From CAZDWZ01 sp964509425 (GTDB taxonomy: Bacteria > Bdellovibrionota_C > UBA2361 > SZUA-149 > CAZDWZ01): DNA of 64,000 nucleotides. The position numbers and the translations under genes are program-made. The notes beneath the pieces were generated by a model. The model was not told the origin of the DNA and searched no databases. It saw nothing but the letters and a program-made list of their open reading frames with translations. The stretch covers positions 1 through 64,000 of the forward strand of contig CAZDWZ010000010.1 of assembly GCA_964509425.1 (NCBI GenBank), written 5' to 3'. The first letter of the stretch is position 1; each line of letters starts with the position of its first letter. Below are positions 42,842 through 50,672 of the stretch, in pieces.

Positions 42842-43978
42842 TTGTTTTTAGAAGCGCTCGAAGTCCGGGGGATTAGAAATCTCAAACATCAGCTCATCAA
42901 TTTCGATAAGCGAGTGACGGTGATCTCCGGTCAAAACGGCCAGGGAAAAACAAGCTTGCTCGAAGCTGTCTTTTTGCTTTCGCACAGCCGATCCTTTCGC
43001 ACGTCGCAGATTCGCGATGTTGTTTCTCGTCAACAGAAAGACGAAGGCGCCGCCGTTCGAGGCGTGGTGAGAAGCGATCTCGGGAAAAGAGAGATTACTC
43101 TCGAGATTCTAAACGGCCGGAGAACGCTCCTGCTTGACGGAAAGCGTGCTGAGTCCGCAGGACAGTTTTTTGGTCAACTCCGGTGCGTCACATTTACTCC
43201 GGAAGAATTGCAGCTCGTCAAAGGGGCTCCGCAAATTCGCCGGTTTTATCTAGACCGCACGCTCTCGATGATCAGTGCCGAGTATTTATCCGACTTGGTG
43301 ATGTATCAGCGCGCGCTCAAGCAGCGAAACGCTCTCCTCTCGCAACACGTGGGCGTTGGCGATGAGCGGGCGCTTCTGCCGTGGGAGAGCCTCCTTATCG
43401 AACACGGCGAGCGGGTGGCGAAAGCGCGGGACGTTTTTCTTCGGGAAATAAGCGCCCCGTGTCTCAGCTTTTATCAGAAACTTTGCGAAAAATCGGAAGT
43501 CTCTCGCGGTGAACACATCGCGCTTCAGTATCAGTCTGATTTTTATGAATCAGGAAAGCTGCTCTCGAGTGATCGTCTCCATGAGGAGTTTGCCGCTTCA
43601 CGAGGCACCGACCGTCGTTTGCGATCAACGCAGTTTGGTATTCACCGTGATGAGCTCTCCGTAAAATTCTCGGCAAACGATCTCTCCGGGCCCGCACGAA
43701 CGCTCTCCTCTCAAGGCCAAGCACGGAGCATTTCGATAGCGCTGAAGCTCGCGGCAATTGAATATATCGAAGCGAGAACCGGCGCCTCGCCGATCGTCCT
43801 TCTTGATGACGTAGAATCTGAGCTCGACTCGCTCCGGCGAGCGGGGCTGTTCGAGTTTCTTCAGGCGAGCACCAGTCAGGTGATTATCACCACCACCGAT
43901 CCCTCATGGGCCCCCTCTCATCCGTCGCTTGATGTCTGTGAGCGGAGGATAGAGGCGGGTTTGTTGAGAAGTCTTTGA
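42842..43978 (+). CDS. recF: DNA replication and repair protein RecF
   Basis: A 378-residue protein with a TTG start preceded by GAGGAA. The N-terminus FLEALEVRGIRNLKHQLINF leads to Walker A GQNGQGKTS; later come the ABC signature region LSSQGQARSISIALKLA and Walker B SPIVLLDDVESELD. It is an SMC-like ATPase that loads or assists RecA at gaps during recombinational repair. Length and motif order are normal. It keeps its usual place after dnaN apart from the inserted opposite-strand gene. A long hairpin at 43995 separates it from the convergent orphan genes. Confidence 0.95.
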   Translation: MFLEALEVRGIRNLKHQLINFDKRVTVISGQNGQGKTSLLEAVFLLSHSRSFRTSQIRDVVSRQQKDEGAAVRGVVRSDLGKREITLEILNGRRTLLLDGKRAESAGQFFGQLRCVTFTPEELQLVKGAPQIRRFYLDRTLSMISAEYLSDLVMYQRALKQRNALLSQHVGVGDERALLPWESLLIEHGERVAKARDVFLREISAPCLSFYQKLCEKSEVSRGEHIALQYQSDFYESGKLLSSDRLHEEFAASRGTDRRLRSTQFGIHRDELSVKFSANDLSGPARTLSSQGQARSISIALKLAAIEYIEARTGASPIVLLDDVESELDSLRRAGLFEFLQASTSQVIITTTDPSWAPSHPSLDVCERRIEAGLLRSL

Positions 43979-43994
43979 AACGAGCCAGCGGTGA

Positions 43995-44058
43995 CGGCAC
44001 GAACCTCCAAAGAACGCCTCAGCGAAGCCGCCGAAGATGTCTTTGAAGGTTCGTGCCG
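43995..44058. terminator. Long hairpin between recF and the convergent orphan pair
   Basis: CGGCACGAACCTCCAAAGA (43995-44013) pairs with TCTTTGAAGGTTCGTGCCG (44040-44058) with one mismatch. It begins 16 bases after the recF stop and ends 14 bases before the stop of the minus-strand gene, so it can serve both. There is no long T-run. Confidence 0.6.
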
Positions 44059-44072
44059 CTCCCGCTCGCGCG

Positions 44073-44462
44073 TTACTGCACCATTCTGACTACGACGCCG
44101 TCGGGACCTTCCTCGACTTCCCACTCGGACGCTCTCTCGGGCCGGTCCGGCGTTTTAGTTTTGGCCAGCCCGACTCGACGATTGTGTTCTTCGATCACCT
44201 CCTTCAGCGCCGCGTAGTCGGCGAACACCGCGGCGTTTACGACCACGCGTTCCCCAAGGCTGGGGTGCGCCTCGCTGTAGGGTCGCCACTCCCGGCCGTC
44301 TTCGACGACGATTCGTATCCCGTCGTGGTGGTCACACCGGATGTGTTCGCCGATGTACGCGCGCAGGTCGGCACCCTTGCCCTTACTCTTGTCCGCCACC
44401 AATGCCCCAGTCAGCGCGCCTGACGCGCGCAGTTGGATCACCAGCACACCCTTCAGGTCCAT
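44073..44462 (-). CDS. G+C-rich orphan gene, second of a pair
   Basis: A 129-residue protein starting MDLKGVLVIQLRASGALTGA, with GAGGG upstream. It overlaps the end of the preceding gene by ten bases. Features include ALVADKSKGKGADLRAYIGE, CDHHDGIRIVVEDGREWRPY and a charged C-terminus (ERASEWEVEEGPDGVVVRMV). It looks soluble. No family is recognised. The strong third-position G+C bias matches its partner and the other hairpin-bounded orphan genes rather than recF next door. Confidence 0.6.
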   Translation of the reverse strand: MDLKGVLVIQLRASGALTGALVADKSKGKGADLRAYIGEHIRCDHHDGIRIVVEDGREWRPYSEAHPSLGERVVVNAAVFADYAALKEVIEEHNRRVGLAKTKTPDRPERASEWEVEEGPDGVVVRMVQ

Positions 44463-44998
44463 CGTGTCGCCCTCTTAAGGACCCGGCGGGGCCGGGCCAT
44501 TTTGTGGAAGTCGACTTCCCAGACGTCACCGTTTCCGGTGATGATCCGGAAGTCGACCATGTCGGCGCCACCGCGCCGGAGGTTTGCCGGAAGGTGTGTG
44601 GTACCTTCGGCGACACCGTCCGGAGGATGGTGGGGGGAAAGCAGCACCAGCTCCCCCTCTGCTGTTTCTTCATACTCGTCCCGGCTTACATTCGATCGCA
44701 GGACCATTCGATCCCAGCCGTTCGGCCACGACGGCTCTTGGCGATAACGGTAGCCGTAGGCACATCCGGGACCTTTGTACTCCACGCGGCTGATGCCCAA
44801 GCGGCGTACGTCTCTCCAACTTCCCGGTTTCTCACCGGACTCTATCAGCGCGTCGATAAACGCCGACAGAATAGCTTGGTCGAGCAACACGGCCGGAGGA
44901 GGAGCGTCCTCCATTTCCCCGCGCCGTTGTAGCGCCAGGGAGTTGAAGAATGCCGCGCGCAAGGCGGCATACCAAACCGCCTTGTGCCTCGGGTGCAT
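44453..44998 (-). CDS. G+C-rich orphan gene, first of a pair
   Basis: A 181-residue protein starting MHPRHKAVWYAALRAAFFNS, with AGAGGTG upstream. It contains VLLDQAILSAFIDALIESGE, YKGPGCAYGYRYRQEPSWPN and ADMVDFRIITGNGDVWEVDF. It is soluble, with a helical first half and a beta-rich second half. No family is recognised. The gene is translationally coupled to the next by a ten-base overlap. The 500 bases upstream are rich in strong hairpins (see 45000-45500). It is therefore a two-gene version of the hairpin-bounded unit. Confidence 0.6.
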   Translation of the reverse strand: MHPRHKAVWYAALRAAFFNSLALQRRGEMEDAPPPAVLLDQAILSAFIDALIESGEKPGSWRDVRRLGISRVEYKGPGCAYGYRYRQEPSWPNGWDRMVLRSNVSRDEYEETAEGELVLLSPHHPPDGVAEGTTHLPANLRRGGADMVDFRIITGNGDVWEVDFHKMARPRRVLKRATRWT

Positions 44999-44999
44999 G

Positions 45000-45500
45000 A
45001 GTCACCTCTGTGAAGAAACCGGATTGAAACCATTTGTGTGGGATGGGGTTTGCCGGTTTTTCCGGCTAGCGCAAGCTCCGGCATCCATGTCCGCGAGGCC
45101 GCTGCCCCCTGCAATCCCGACCACGGCTTTCGTCCTCCGCTGCTTTTCCCACGCAAGATGCTCCATTTACGAAACATCTTCCGGTTCGCGCTGCCGAATG
45201 TGCGGTGCACAATCCGGCATCGGGCAACGTTACGGGGTGTGAACGGGTGTGTGGTCGACCACCCGCCATCCGAGGCCGCGTCTTGCGCGGCGGAGCACCT
45301 GCCTACAGGGGGAGCAGATCCCCTGAACTCATTGCTAGGGAGTTCACACCTGAAGCGAGTTCGCCGCATGGGCATGGTTCTGTGGGGCTGCGAACCCCAG
45401 GAACGCCCTCTCTTCCTCCGCAGACACGCCCTCGACGATATGTCGAAGTCTACAGTCTGGAGCTGAAAACGGCGTCAACACCGCTTTAAGCTCCAGACTC
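45000..45500 (-). promoter_or_regulatory. Highly structured non-coding leader of the 44453 gene
   Basis: Many nested inverted segments occur: CAGGGG…CCCCTG with GAACTC…GAGTTC near 45305-45350, CTGTGGGGCTGCGAACCCCAG near 45381-45401, and the outermost AGTCTGGAGCT (45454-45464) / AGCTCCAGACT (45489-45499). No frame has coding character. The density of stems suggests a structured RNA, either a leader or a separate non-coding RNA. Confidence 0.45.
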
Positions 45501-45951
45501 TAGAATTACTTCAAAGATAGCTTCGAGCGAACTTCGCAAAAATTCACTAAGTCGCTCGCCATCACCGCCGGCGTTCAAAAAGCGCAGCTTCATGAACTCC
45601 GGCGATAAAATCTTGATGTTCTACTCTGTTTGTTGATGAAAAATTCGTTTCCAGAAGTTTTCTCTGGGACGACGAGATCCAGGAATAATTATGAGAGAGG
45701 GGGAATGATAATTCTCTCAACGTGTTTTGTTCTTCTCGTCAGTTTGATCACAGAATTCGATTAACGCGTGATCTCTTCAGTGTTGCGGTTCGTAATCCAG
45801 GAAACAGAAAGGAAGGCTGGAGCTCAGGAATGCCACGCCGCTCTCTGGCAGGCGCTCTCTGGTTTGTTCACATGAAAATGAGCAGCGGCTGAATGAAGAG
45901 CTAGCGTACCGTTGCCTGCGAACGAGAAGCGGAAAATAGGTTCGGGCATTA
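45501..45951. other. Spacer upstream of the hip operon
   Basis: No gene is supported. The region is more A+T-rich than the flanking orphan genes. Nothing structured is seen apart from the operator series that starts at 45952. Confidence 0.35.
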
Positions 45952-46108
45952 TTGCTGCTATAGCGGGAAAAAACGTTGGTTTTTACTTTTCGGCACCTTC
46001 TTTTGAGGCGCCTTCATCAAAAATACTGCTATAGCAGTAAAATATTGTTATAGAAGGAGCTATTCGCACCAAGAAAGCAAAAATCGGCTTAAATTGCTGC
46101 TTTAGCAA
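45952..46108 (+). promoter_or_regulatory. Operator array of the hip operon
   Basis: A GCTATAGC-type palindrome recurs: GCTGCTATAGCGG (around 45957-45964), a perfect ACTGCTATAGCAGT (46025-46038), TTGTTATAGAA (46045-46055) and TTGCTGCTTTAGCAA (46094-46108), the last abutting the hipB start codon. HipB-type antitoxins repress their own operon by binding palindromes, so these are the likely autoregulatory sites. Confidence 0.65.
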
Positions 46109-46109
46109 G

Positions 46110-46391
46110 ATGATGAACCAAGAAAATTTCATGAATGAGCTTGCCGCTTCCGTGCGGAAGACCCGAAAGGCCGCCGGCCTGACGCAGCTCGAGCTTGCCG
46201 ATCTCGCTGGCATCGGAAAATCGGCGGTGTTCGACATCGAGAAAGGAAAGGTGAACGTGCAGCTCAGCACGCTGCTCAAAGTGTTCCGTGTGCTCAGGAT
46301 CGGCTTTACGATCGAGACACCGCTTCCGGCGAGTAGTGAGAGCGCGAGCAGAACCACCAGCGCGAACAAGGCGAAGGACAAAAAGCAATGA
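46110..46391 (+). CDS. hipB: HipB-like HTH antitoxin
   Basis: A 93-residue protein with an Xre-type helix-turn-helix: RKTRKAAGLTQLELADLAGI, GKSAVFDIEKGKVNVQLST, LLKVFRVLRIGFTI. The C-terminal tail is Ser/Lys-rich. The start may be the ATG at 46110 or one of the next two in-frame ATGs. It is the first gene of hipB-hipS-hipT, and its stop overlaps the hipS start (ATGA). By family it binds the operator palindromes upstream and takes part in neutralising the kinase. The overlap with the last palindrome suggests tight autoregulation. Confidence 0.88.
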   Translation: MMNQENFMNELAASVRKTRKAAGLTQLELADLAGIGKSAVFDIEKGKVNVQLSTLLKVFRVLRIGFTIETPLPASSESASRTTSANKAKDKKQ

Positions 46392-46723
46392 ACGTTCCCG
46401 CAGCTAAGCGAGCGGTCGTGTTTGTCGATGGGGTCCGCGCCGGCGTTTTCGAAGAGCTCGAAGCGGGAAGGTCGTATGTCTTGTCATATGACGATGGATA
46501 CGCGGGAGCTCCGGTTTCACTGACGATGCCGCCCCGGGAAGAGCCCTACGTCTTTCGCTCGTTTCCTCCGTTCTTTGACGGCCTCCTCCCAGAAGGATTT
46601 CAGCTTGAGGCTCTCCTTCGCAGCCGGAAGATAGATAAAGACGATTTTTTCTCGCAGTTACTCGCAGTCGGAAGCGATCTCGTCGGGAACGTCACAGTGA
46701 CTCCGGAGGCTGAAGAGGCGTGA
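46388..46723 (+). CDS. hipS: HipS-like small protein (HipA N-terminal domain)
   Basis: A 111-residue protein matching the N-terminal subdomain of HipA: AVVFVDGVRAGVFEELEAGR, YVFRSFPPFFDGLLPEGFQL and DDFFSQLLAVGSDLVGNVTV. In ordinary HipA this region is fused to the kinase. Here it is a separate protein, as in HipBST systems, where HipS acts as the antitoxin. Starts and stops overlap by four bases on both sides, so the three genes are translationally coupled. The role in this organism is inferred from gene order and domain content. Confidence 0.85.
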   Translation: MNVPAAKRAVVFVDGVRAGVFEELEAGRSYVLSYDDGYAGAPVSLTMPPREEPYVFRSFPPFFDGLLPEGFQLEALLRSRKIDKDDFFSQLLAVGSDLVGNVTVTPEAEEA

Positions 46724-47646
46724 ACCGATGTCCCATCACCTATGAGGACTGCGGCACCGAGCGCTACTCCGAGAGAGGATTACGCCTCCTCTCTCCGGCG
46801 CTCGAACGGCTGCTGGATCTTCCTCTCTCTGCCGAAGAACAGCGCTATGAGTCCGCACGACGGGCCGGCCGGATGTCGATTCAAGGGGTACAGCCGAAGC
46901 TGAGCGCTCTTCTGAACATTCCGGAGGGCCAATTCGAAATTGTCGATAAAGGTGGAACGTATATTTTGAAGCCGCCGAGCGCGTCCTATCCGGAGCTTCC
47001 CGAGAATGAAAGCCTCACCATGCATTTCGCAGCGGCCGCGAACGTGCGTGTGCCGCTCCACGGGCTTGTATATGCAAAAGACGGTTCGCTCACGTATTTT
47101 ATTCGGCGTTTCGACCGAGGCCGGAAGGGACAAAAGTTCGCGACTGAAGATTTTGCGCAGCTCCTCGGAAAAACTCGAGATACCAAATACGCCTCGAGCA
47201 TGGAGCAGGTCGCAAAAACTCTCGACTTCTGCACTTTCCCTCTCGTCGAAGCAAAAGAGCTCTTTCGAAGAACGCTTTTTTGTTTCATCGCGGGAAACGA
47301 AGACATGCATCTCAAGAATTTCTCGCTCCTCACTCGTGACGGGAAAACGACGCTCTCTCCGGCCTATGATCTCTTGAGCAGCAGCGTGGTGCTCACCGAC
47401 CCGGAAGAATCGGCGCTTCCGATAAACGGGAAGCGGAGGAACCTCACGAAAAACGATCTCATCCGATACTTTGCGGGCGAGCGGCTTCAGCTCACTGAAA
47501 AATCCATACGTTCGGTTCTCTCCGATATCGAAAATGCTCTTCCTGTCTGGAAAGAGCTTCTCAAGCGCAGCTTTCTCTCGGCGAACAGGAAACAAGCCTA
47601 CTGGGAGTTGTGCGAGGAACGCCTGGCGCGTCTCGCGATAGGTTAA
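46720..47646 (+). CDS. hipT: HipT-like toxin kinase (HipA C-terminal domain)
   Basis: A 308-residue Ser/Thr kinase lacking the HipA N-terminal subdomain. The Gly-rich loop RMSIQGVQPKLS (Ser near 53) carries the autophosphorylation-type S-I-Q motif. A candidate ATP-binding Lys lies near 84 in YILKPP. The catalytic loop is AGNEDMHLKNFSL (Asp near 195) and the metal-binding Asp lies near 217 in SPAYDLLSS. HipT and HipA kinases phosphorylate aminoacyl-tRNA synthetases and cause growth arrest; the target here is unknown. The GTG start overlaps the hipS stop. All catalytic residues appear intact. The 3' end overlaps the convergent kinase gene by four bases. Confidence 0.9.
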   Translation: MNRCPITYEDCGTERYSERGLRLLSPALERLLDLPLSAEEQRYESARRAGRMSIQGVQPKLSALLNIPEGQFEIVDKGGTYILKPPSASYPELPENESLTMHFAAAANVRVPLHGLVYAKDGSLTYFIRRFDRGRKGQKFATEDFAQLLGKTRDTKYASSMEQVAKTLDFCTFPLVEAKELFRRTLFCFIAGNEDMHLKNFSLLTRDGKTTLSPAYDLLSSSVVLTDPEESALPINGKRRNLTKNDLIRYFAGERLQLTEKSIRSVLSDIENALPVWKELLKRSFLSANRKQAYWELCEERLARLAIG

Positions 47647-49034
47647 CTCTCGGCGTGCGGAAGGCTGAAGCTCAGGCATTTCCCCGCGTGGGGCATGATG
47701 CCCGCCAAAAGCGTCGTTCCGTGAAGCTTCAAAATCTTCTCGGCAATGGCAAGCCCCAGCCCCGCGTCTTCGCCTTTGCCTTCTTGGGCGACGGTGAGGA
47801 GAAACTGAACGCGGACGGCTCCGGGCACTTCGTCTACTGCGGCCGTGATCTCACCCGCTTCCGCGGCATCGGCAATGAGCGCTTCCAAAAGATTCCCCAC
47901 CGCTCGAGAGAGAAGCGCGGCGTCACCCTGCACCATCGATGAGTCCGTCTCAACTCGAACGGAGATAGGTTTTCTCGATGAACGAGAATCTGCAAGTCGG
48001 CCGCTCATATCGAGGAGGAGTTCTTCGAGTGAAATATAGTCCCCCTTTGATACCGCCTCTTGGGTTTCCAGTTTCGTAAGCTCGAAAAGGTCTCGCAACG
48101 TTCTCTCCAGGAGAACACTATTTCGCTGGAGCTCTCGAAAGAGCGGCACTTCGTGAGCTAGCGGTTCGCCGGATTCGTTCAGCTCATCGACGGCAAGCCG
48201 AATATGAGTCGCCGGCGAACGAAGATCATGAGAGATGTTGGCGATGAGCTCCGTTCGCATTTCGTCCTGCGCCGAGAGTTCCGCTATATTCGAGTCGATT
48301 TTATCGGCCATCTCGTCAATATTGTTGGCAAATACGCCGAACTCGTCGCGGCGCCACTCTTTGGTTCGCTTCGTGAACTTTCCCTCTTGATAGTCATTGA
48401 CCGCATCGAGAAGCCGATCGAAGCGATTTGAGAAATAAACCAGAAAACGAAGGCCGAGCAGAAAGCAAAAAACAAGAAGACTAGAAAGCAGCGCGGTTTG
48501 AAGGTACACGCGCTTGCTTTTCCACGCTTCGCCGCGAGCTTCGAGAAACCGCTCGCTTCCGTTTAGAACGGCATAGAGATAGTGCGGCTTCGACTCGATC
48601 AGAAATGGAGCGGCGGAGAAAATCTTCTGGCCTCCGCTTATCGGGTCTCGATTGTAGATCGGGAGATCATCGAGAGGCTTTCCGAGAAAGTCGAGTATCG
48701 GAGCGAGAGGAACGTGCTTTTCTCGATAAGGCCGACCGGAGAAACTTTCGAGAATGTTGCCGTGCTGGTCGAGAAGATAGAATTCATTCTCCGGATTAAA
48801 GCGCAAAAATTCAGCAATCCTCTGCCGGAGGGCCCCTTCCGGCGCTTCGCTCTCGATTGTCAACTCAAGTCTTTCCGCGAGCGTTTGAGCGAGATCCGCT
48901 TGAGTTTGCTGTTCGGCGGTGTCGTTGAGTTTCCACAAAAGCCTGTAATAGAGCACCGTCGAGAGAAGCGACATCGTCAAGAACGAGACAACGTAGAACG
49001 CGGCAACTCGGAGACGAACCGACCTTTTTTTCAC
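47643..49034 (-). CDS. Sensor histidine kinase with degraded ATP-binding motifs
   Basis: A 463-residue sensor with two TM segments (about 9-29 and 179-203), a periplasmic domain between them, a HAMP-like linker and a clear H-box (LIANISHDLRSPATHIR). The ATPase domain is incomplete. The N-box reads RAVGNLLEALIADA, where the second Asn that binds magnesium is replaced by Ala. No G1 DxGxG is visible, and only G2 (AGLGLAIAEKILKLHG) remains. Autophosphorylation may therefore be lost, leaving phosphatase or accessory function. The GTG start overlaps the regulator stop by four bases. Confidence 0.82.
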   Translation of the reverse strand: MKKRSVRLRVAAFYVVSFLTMSLLSTVLYYRLLWKLNDTAEQQTQADLAQTLAERLELTIESEAPEGALRQRIAEFLRFNPENEFYLLDQHGNILESFSGRPYREKHVPLAPILDFLGKPLDDLPIYNRDPISGGQKIFSAAPFLIESKPHYLYAVLNGSERFLEARGEAWKSKRVYLQTALLSSLLVFCFLLGLRFLVYFSNRFDRLLDAVNDYQEGKFTKRTKEWRRDEFGVFANNIDEMADKIDSNIAELSAQDEMRTELIANISHDLRSPATHIRLAVDELNESGEPLAHEVPLFRELQRNSVLLERTLRDLFELTKLETQEAVSKGDYISLEELLLDMSGRLADSRSSRKPISVRVETDSSMVQGDAALLSRAVGNLLEALIADAAEAGEITAAVDEVPGAVRVQFLLTVAQEGKGEDAGLGLAIAEKILKLHGTTLLAGIMPHAGKCLSFSLPHAES

Positions 49035-49756
49035 GCCGAACCGTCGGGTATTTCATCCTCTGCGGCGAACCGGTATCCAATGCCGCGAATCGTGCGGATG
49101 AGGATCGGGCGCCCAGGGTTCATCTCAATTTTCGAACGAAGGCGAGAAAGGTGCACCGTGAGCGCCTCGTCGTGAGTCGATGTGGAATAGCCGAGCGCGA
49201 GCTCAAGAAGCTCGCTTCGATCGAAGGTGCGGCCTGGGTTCGTGATGAAGAGGAGGAGAAGCTCAAATTCCACCAACGTGAGCTGCACGAGCTCTTTGTT
49301 TTTCCATACTCTCCTGCTTCTCGTGTCGATTTCGAGATGCGCGAACGTGAGCAGCGTCGGCTGCTCTCCTTCCGGAGCGTTTTTCGTTCTCCGGAGCACC
49401 GCACGAATTCGAGCGCCGACTTCCTTCAAGCCAAACGGCTTCGTGATGTAGTCATCTGCCCCGAGCTCGAGGGCGACGACCTTATCAACTTCGTCCGAAC
49501 GCCCAGTAAGGAAGATGATGCCAAGGTGAGGAAATTTCGATCGAATCTCCCGGCAAATATCAAAACCCGACTTTGATGGGAGATTGGCGTCGACGAGGAC
49601 AAGCTCGAACCTTCCGGTCAGGGCCAGTTCGAGTCCCCGCTGTCCATCGGACTCCATCGTGAGTTCGGCGTTCAACTCATTCCGGCAGAGCGCGTCTATT
49701 CGACGATGAATCTCCAGATCGTCTTCGATAAGGAGAATGGTGCCGTTTTTTTTCAT
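49031..49756 (-). CDS. OmpR/PhoB-family response regulator
   Basis: From the ATG at 49756 (MKKNGTILLIEDDLEIHRRI) the protein has 241 residues: receiver with Asp near 56 (LVLVDANLP), Lys in YITKPFGLKE, and a winged helix with LTLVEFELLLLFITNPGRTF and IRGIGYRFAAED. An alternative start at 49846 (MLNTQFPISKNPCAG) has a much better ribosome binding site (GGAGGG, seven bases upstream) and adds 30 residues. The longer form may be the real one, or that site may drive a short leader peptide. It is the first gene of a two-gene operon with the sensor ending at 47643. Confidence 0.9.
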   Translation of the reverse strand: MKKNGTILLIEDDLEIHRRIDALCRNELNAELTMESDGQRGLELALTGRFELVLVDANLPSKSGFDICREIRSKFPHLGIIFLTGRSDEVDKVVALELGADDYITKPFGLKEVGARIRAVLRRTKNAPEGEQPTLLTFAHLEIDTRSRRVWKNKELVQLTLVEFELLLLFITNPGRTFDRSELLELALGYSTSTHDEALTVHLSRLRSKIEMNPGRPILIRTIRGIGYRFAAEDEIPDGSA

Positions 49757-49967
49757 GAGGGAAACCTTTCCGAGAGCGCTTGAGTCTCCCGTATGGCTTA
49801 CGCCTGCACAAGGATTTTTAGAGATAGGGAATTGGGTATTTAGCATAAAGTAGCCCTCCAAAACGTTTATGGAGAGAAACCTTGCTCGAACCTTAAGCTG
49901 AACTTTCGAGTGAGACGAAGACACAGGACGGAGTGGTCCCGAGGCGAGAAAACCTTCAATGATTCTT

Positions 49968-49998
49968 GCCGTCTCCGTTCCTGCCGGACGGAGACGGC
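49968..49998 (-). terminator. Perfect hairpin after the 50017-50526 gene
   Basis: GCCGTCTCCGT (49968-49978) pairs with ACGGAGACGGC (49988-49998). It lies about 20 bases beyond the stop codon of the minus-strand gene and fits the hairpin-bounded orphan pattern. Confidence 0.65.
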
Positions 49999-50016
49999 TT
50001 CGGTCCATTCTCGTTC

Positions 50017-50526
50017 CTAGACCCGCTTGGCCTCGACGGTGCAGTGCCCGTGATTGAAGAGAGCGCGAAGGTTTCCGAAGGAGATCCCTTGGCCATCCGG
50101 AACTTCCCAAAGCTCGACGGAGTAATGCGCGCGTCCGAAATTCAGCTTGCCTTGGGGAATCGGCCAGTGAGCGAGAAGCTGAGATCGAGAACCCTCAGTT
50201 CCCCCCACGCGCTCTCCCGCGAAACCCTGCCCGAGAAACACGACGACCACCACCTTTGCCACGCCGGAGCCCGGAACGAGATAGGGAACGCCCTCTCTCC
50301 ATTCGAGCGTCGCGAAACTTGCGCCGACCGCGCCCGGACGAGAGAACCGGAGCGGCAGACCGGCGAGATTCTCCGCGAAAATTCCCCGAATCGGCTCGAT
50401 ACCGGCTCCATTGACGAGCAGCGTCCAGCAGTTTGCAAGAGGCTTCGGCTTGCGCAGCCGGATGTAGAGAACCGCCGCGATGATCCCCGCGGCGAGCACG
50501 CAGAGCAGAATCTTCACGAGATCCAC
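50017..50526 (-). CDS. G+C-rich orphan gene with N-terminal membrane anchor
   Basis: A 169-residue protein with a GTG start (MDLVKILLCVLAAGIIAAVL), after AAAGGTGG. One N-terminal TM helix is followed by a soluble part: KPKPLANCWTLLVNGAGIEP, RFSRPGAVGASFATLEWREG, YLVPGSGVAKVVVVVFLGQG and YSVELWEVPDGQGISFGNL. This is a beta-rich cytosolic or periplasmic domain of no known family. The codon use is G+C-rich. It is followed by a perfect 11-base hairpin. The leader has only a small stem (GAGAC…GTCTC), so it fits the set less well at its 5' end. Confidence 0.6.
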   Translation of the reverse strand: MDLVKILLCVLAAGIIAAVLYIRLRKPKPLANCWTLLVNGAGIEPIRGIFAENLAGLPLRFSRPGAVGASFATLEWREGVPYLVPGSGVAKVVVVVFLGQGFAGERVGGTEGSRSQLLAHWPIPQGKLNFGRAHYSVELWEVPDGQGISFGNLRALFNHGHCTVEAKRV

Positions 50527-50672
50527 GAATAACCACCTTTCCTCGAATGCGGAATTGAGAGATCACAGTGAGACCACTCGTCTCGATATTAGCTATACGA
50601 AAAGGCCGAACCACAGTCGTGAGGGAACGGAAAGACTTCCTTTGAACGCAATCTCTGCGTAAGATCCGAAAG

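Noticed and set aside
46780..47679. A 299-residue frame opposite hipT
   Set aside because: hipT has all catalytic motifs; the opposite frame has none.
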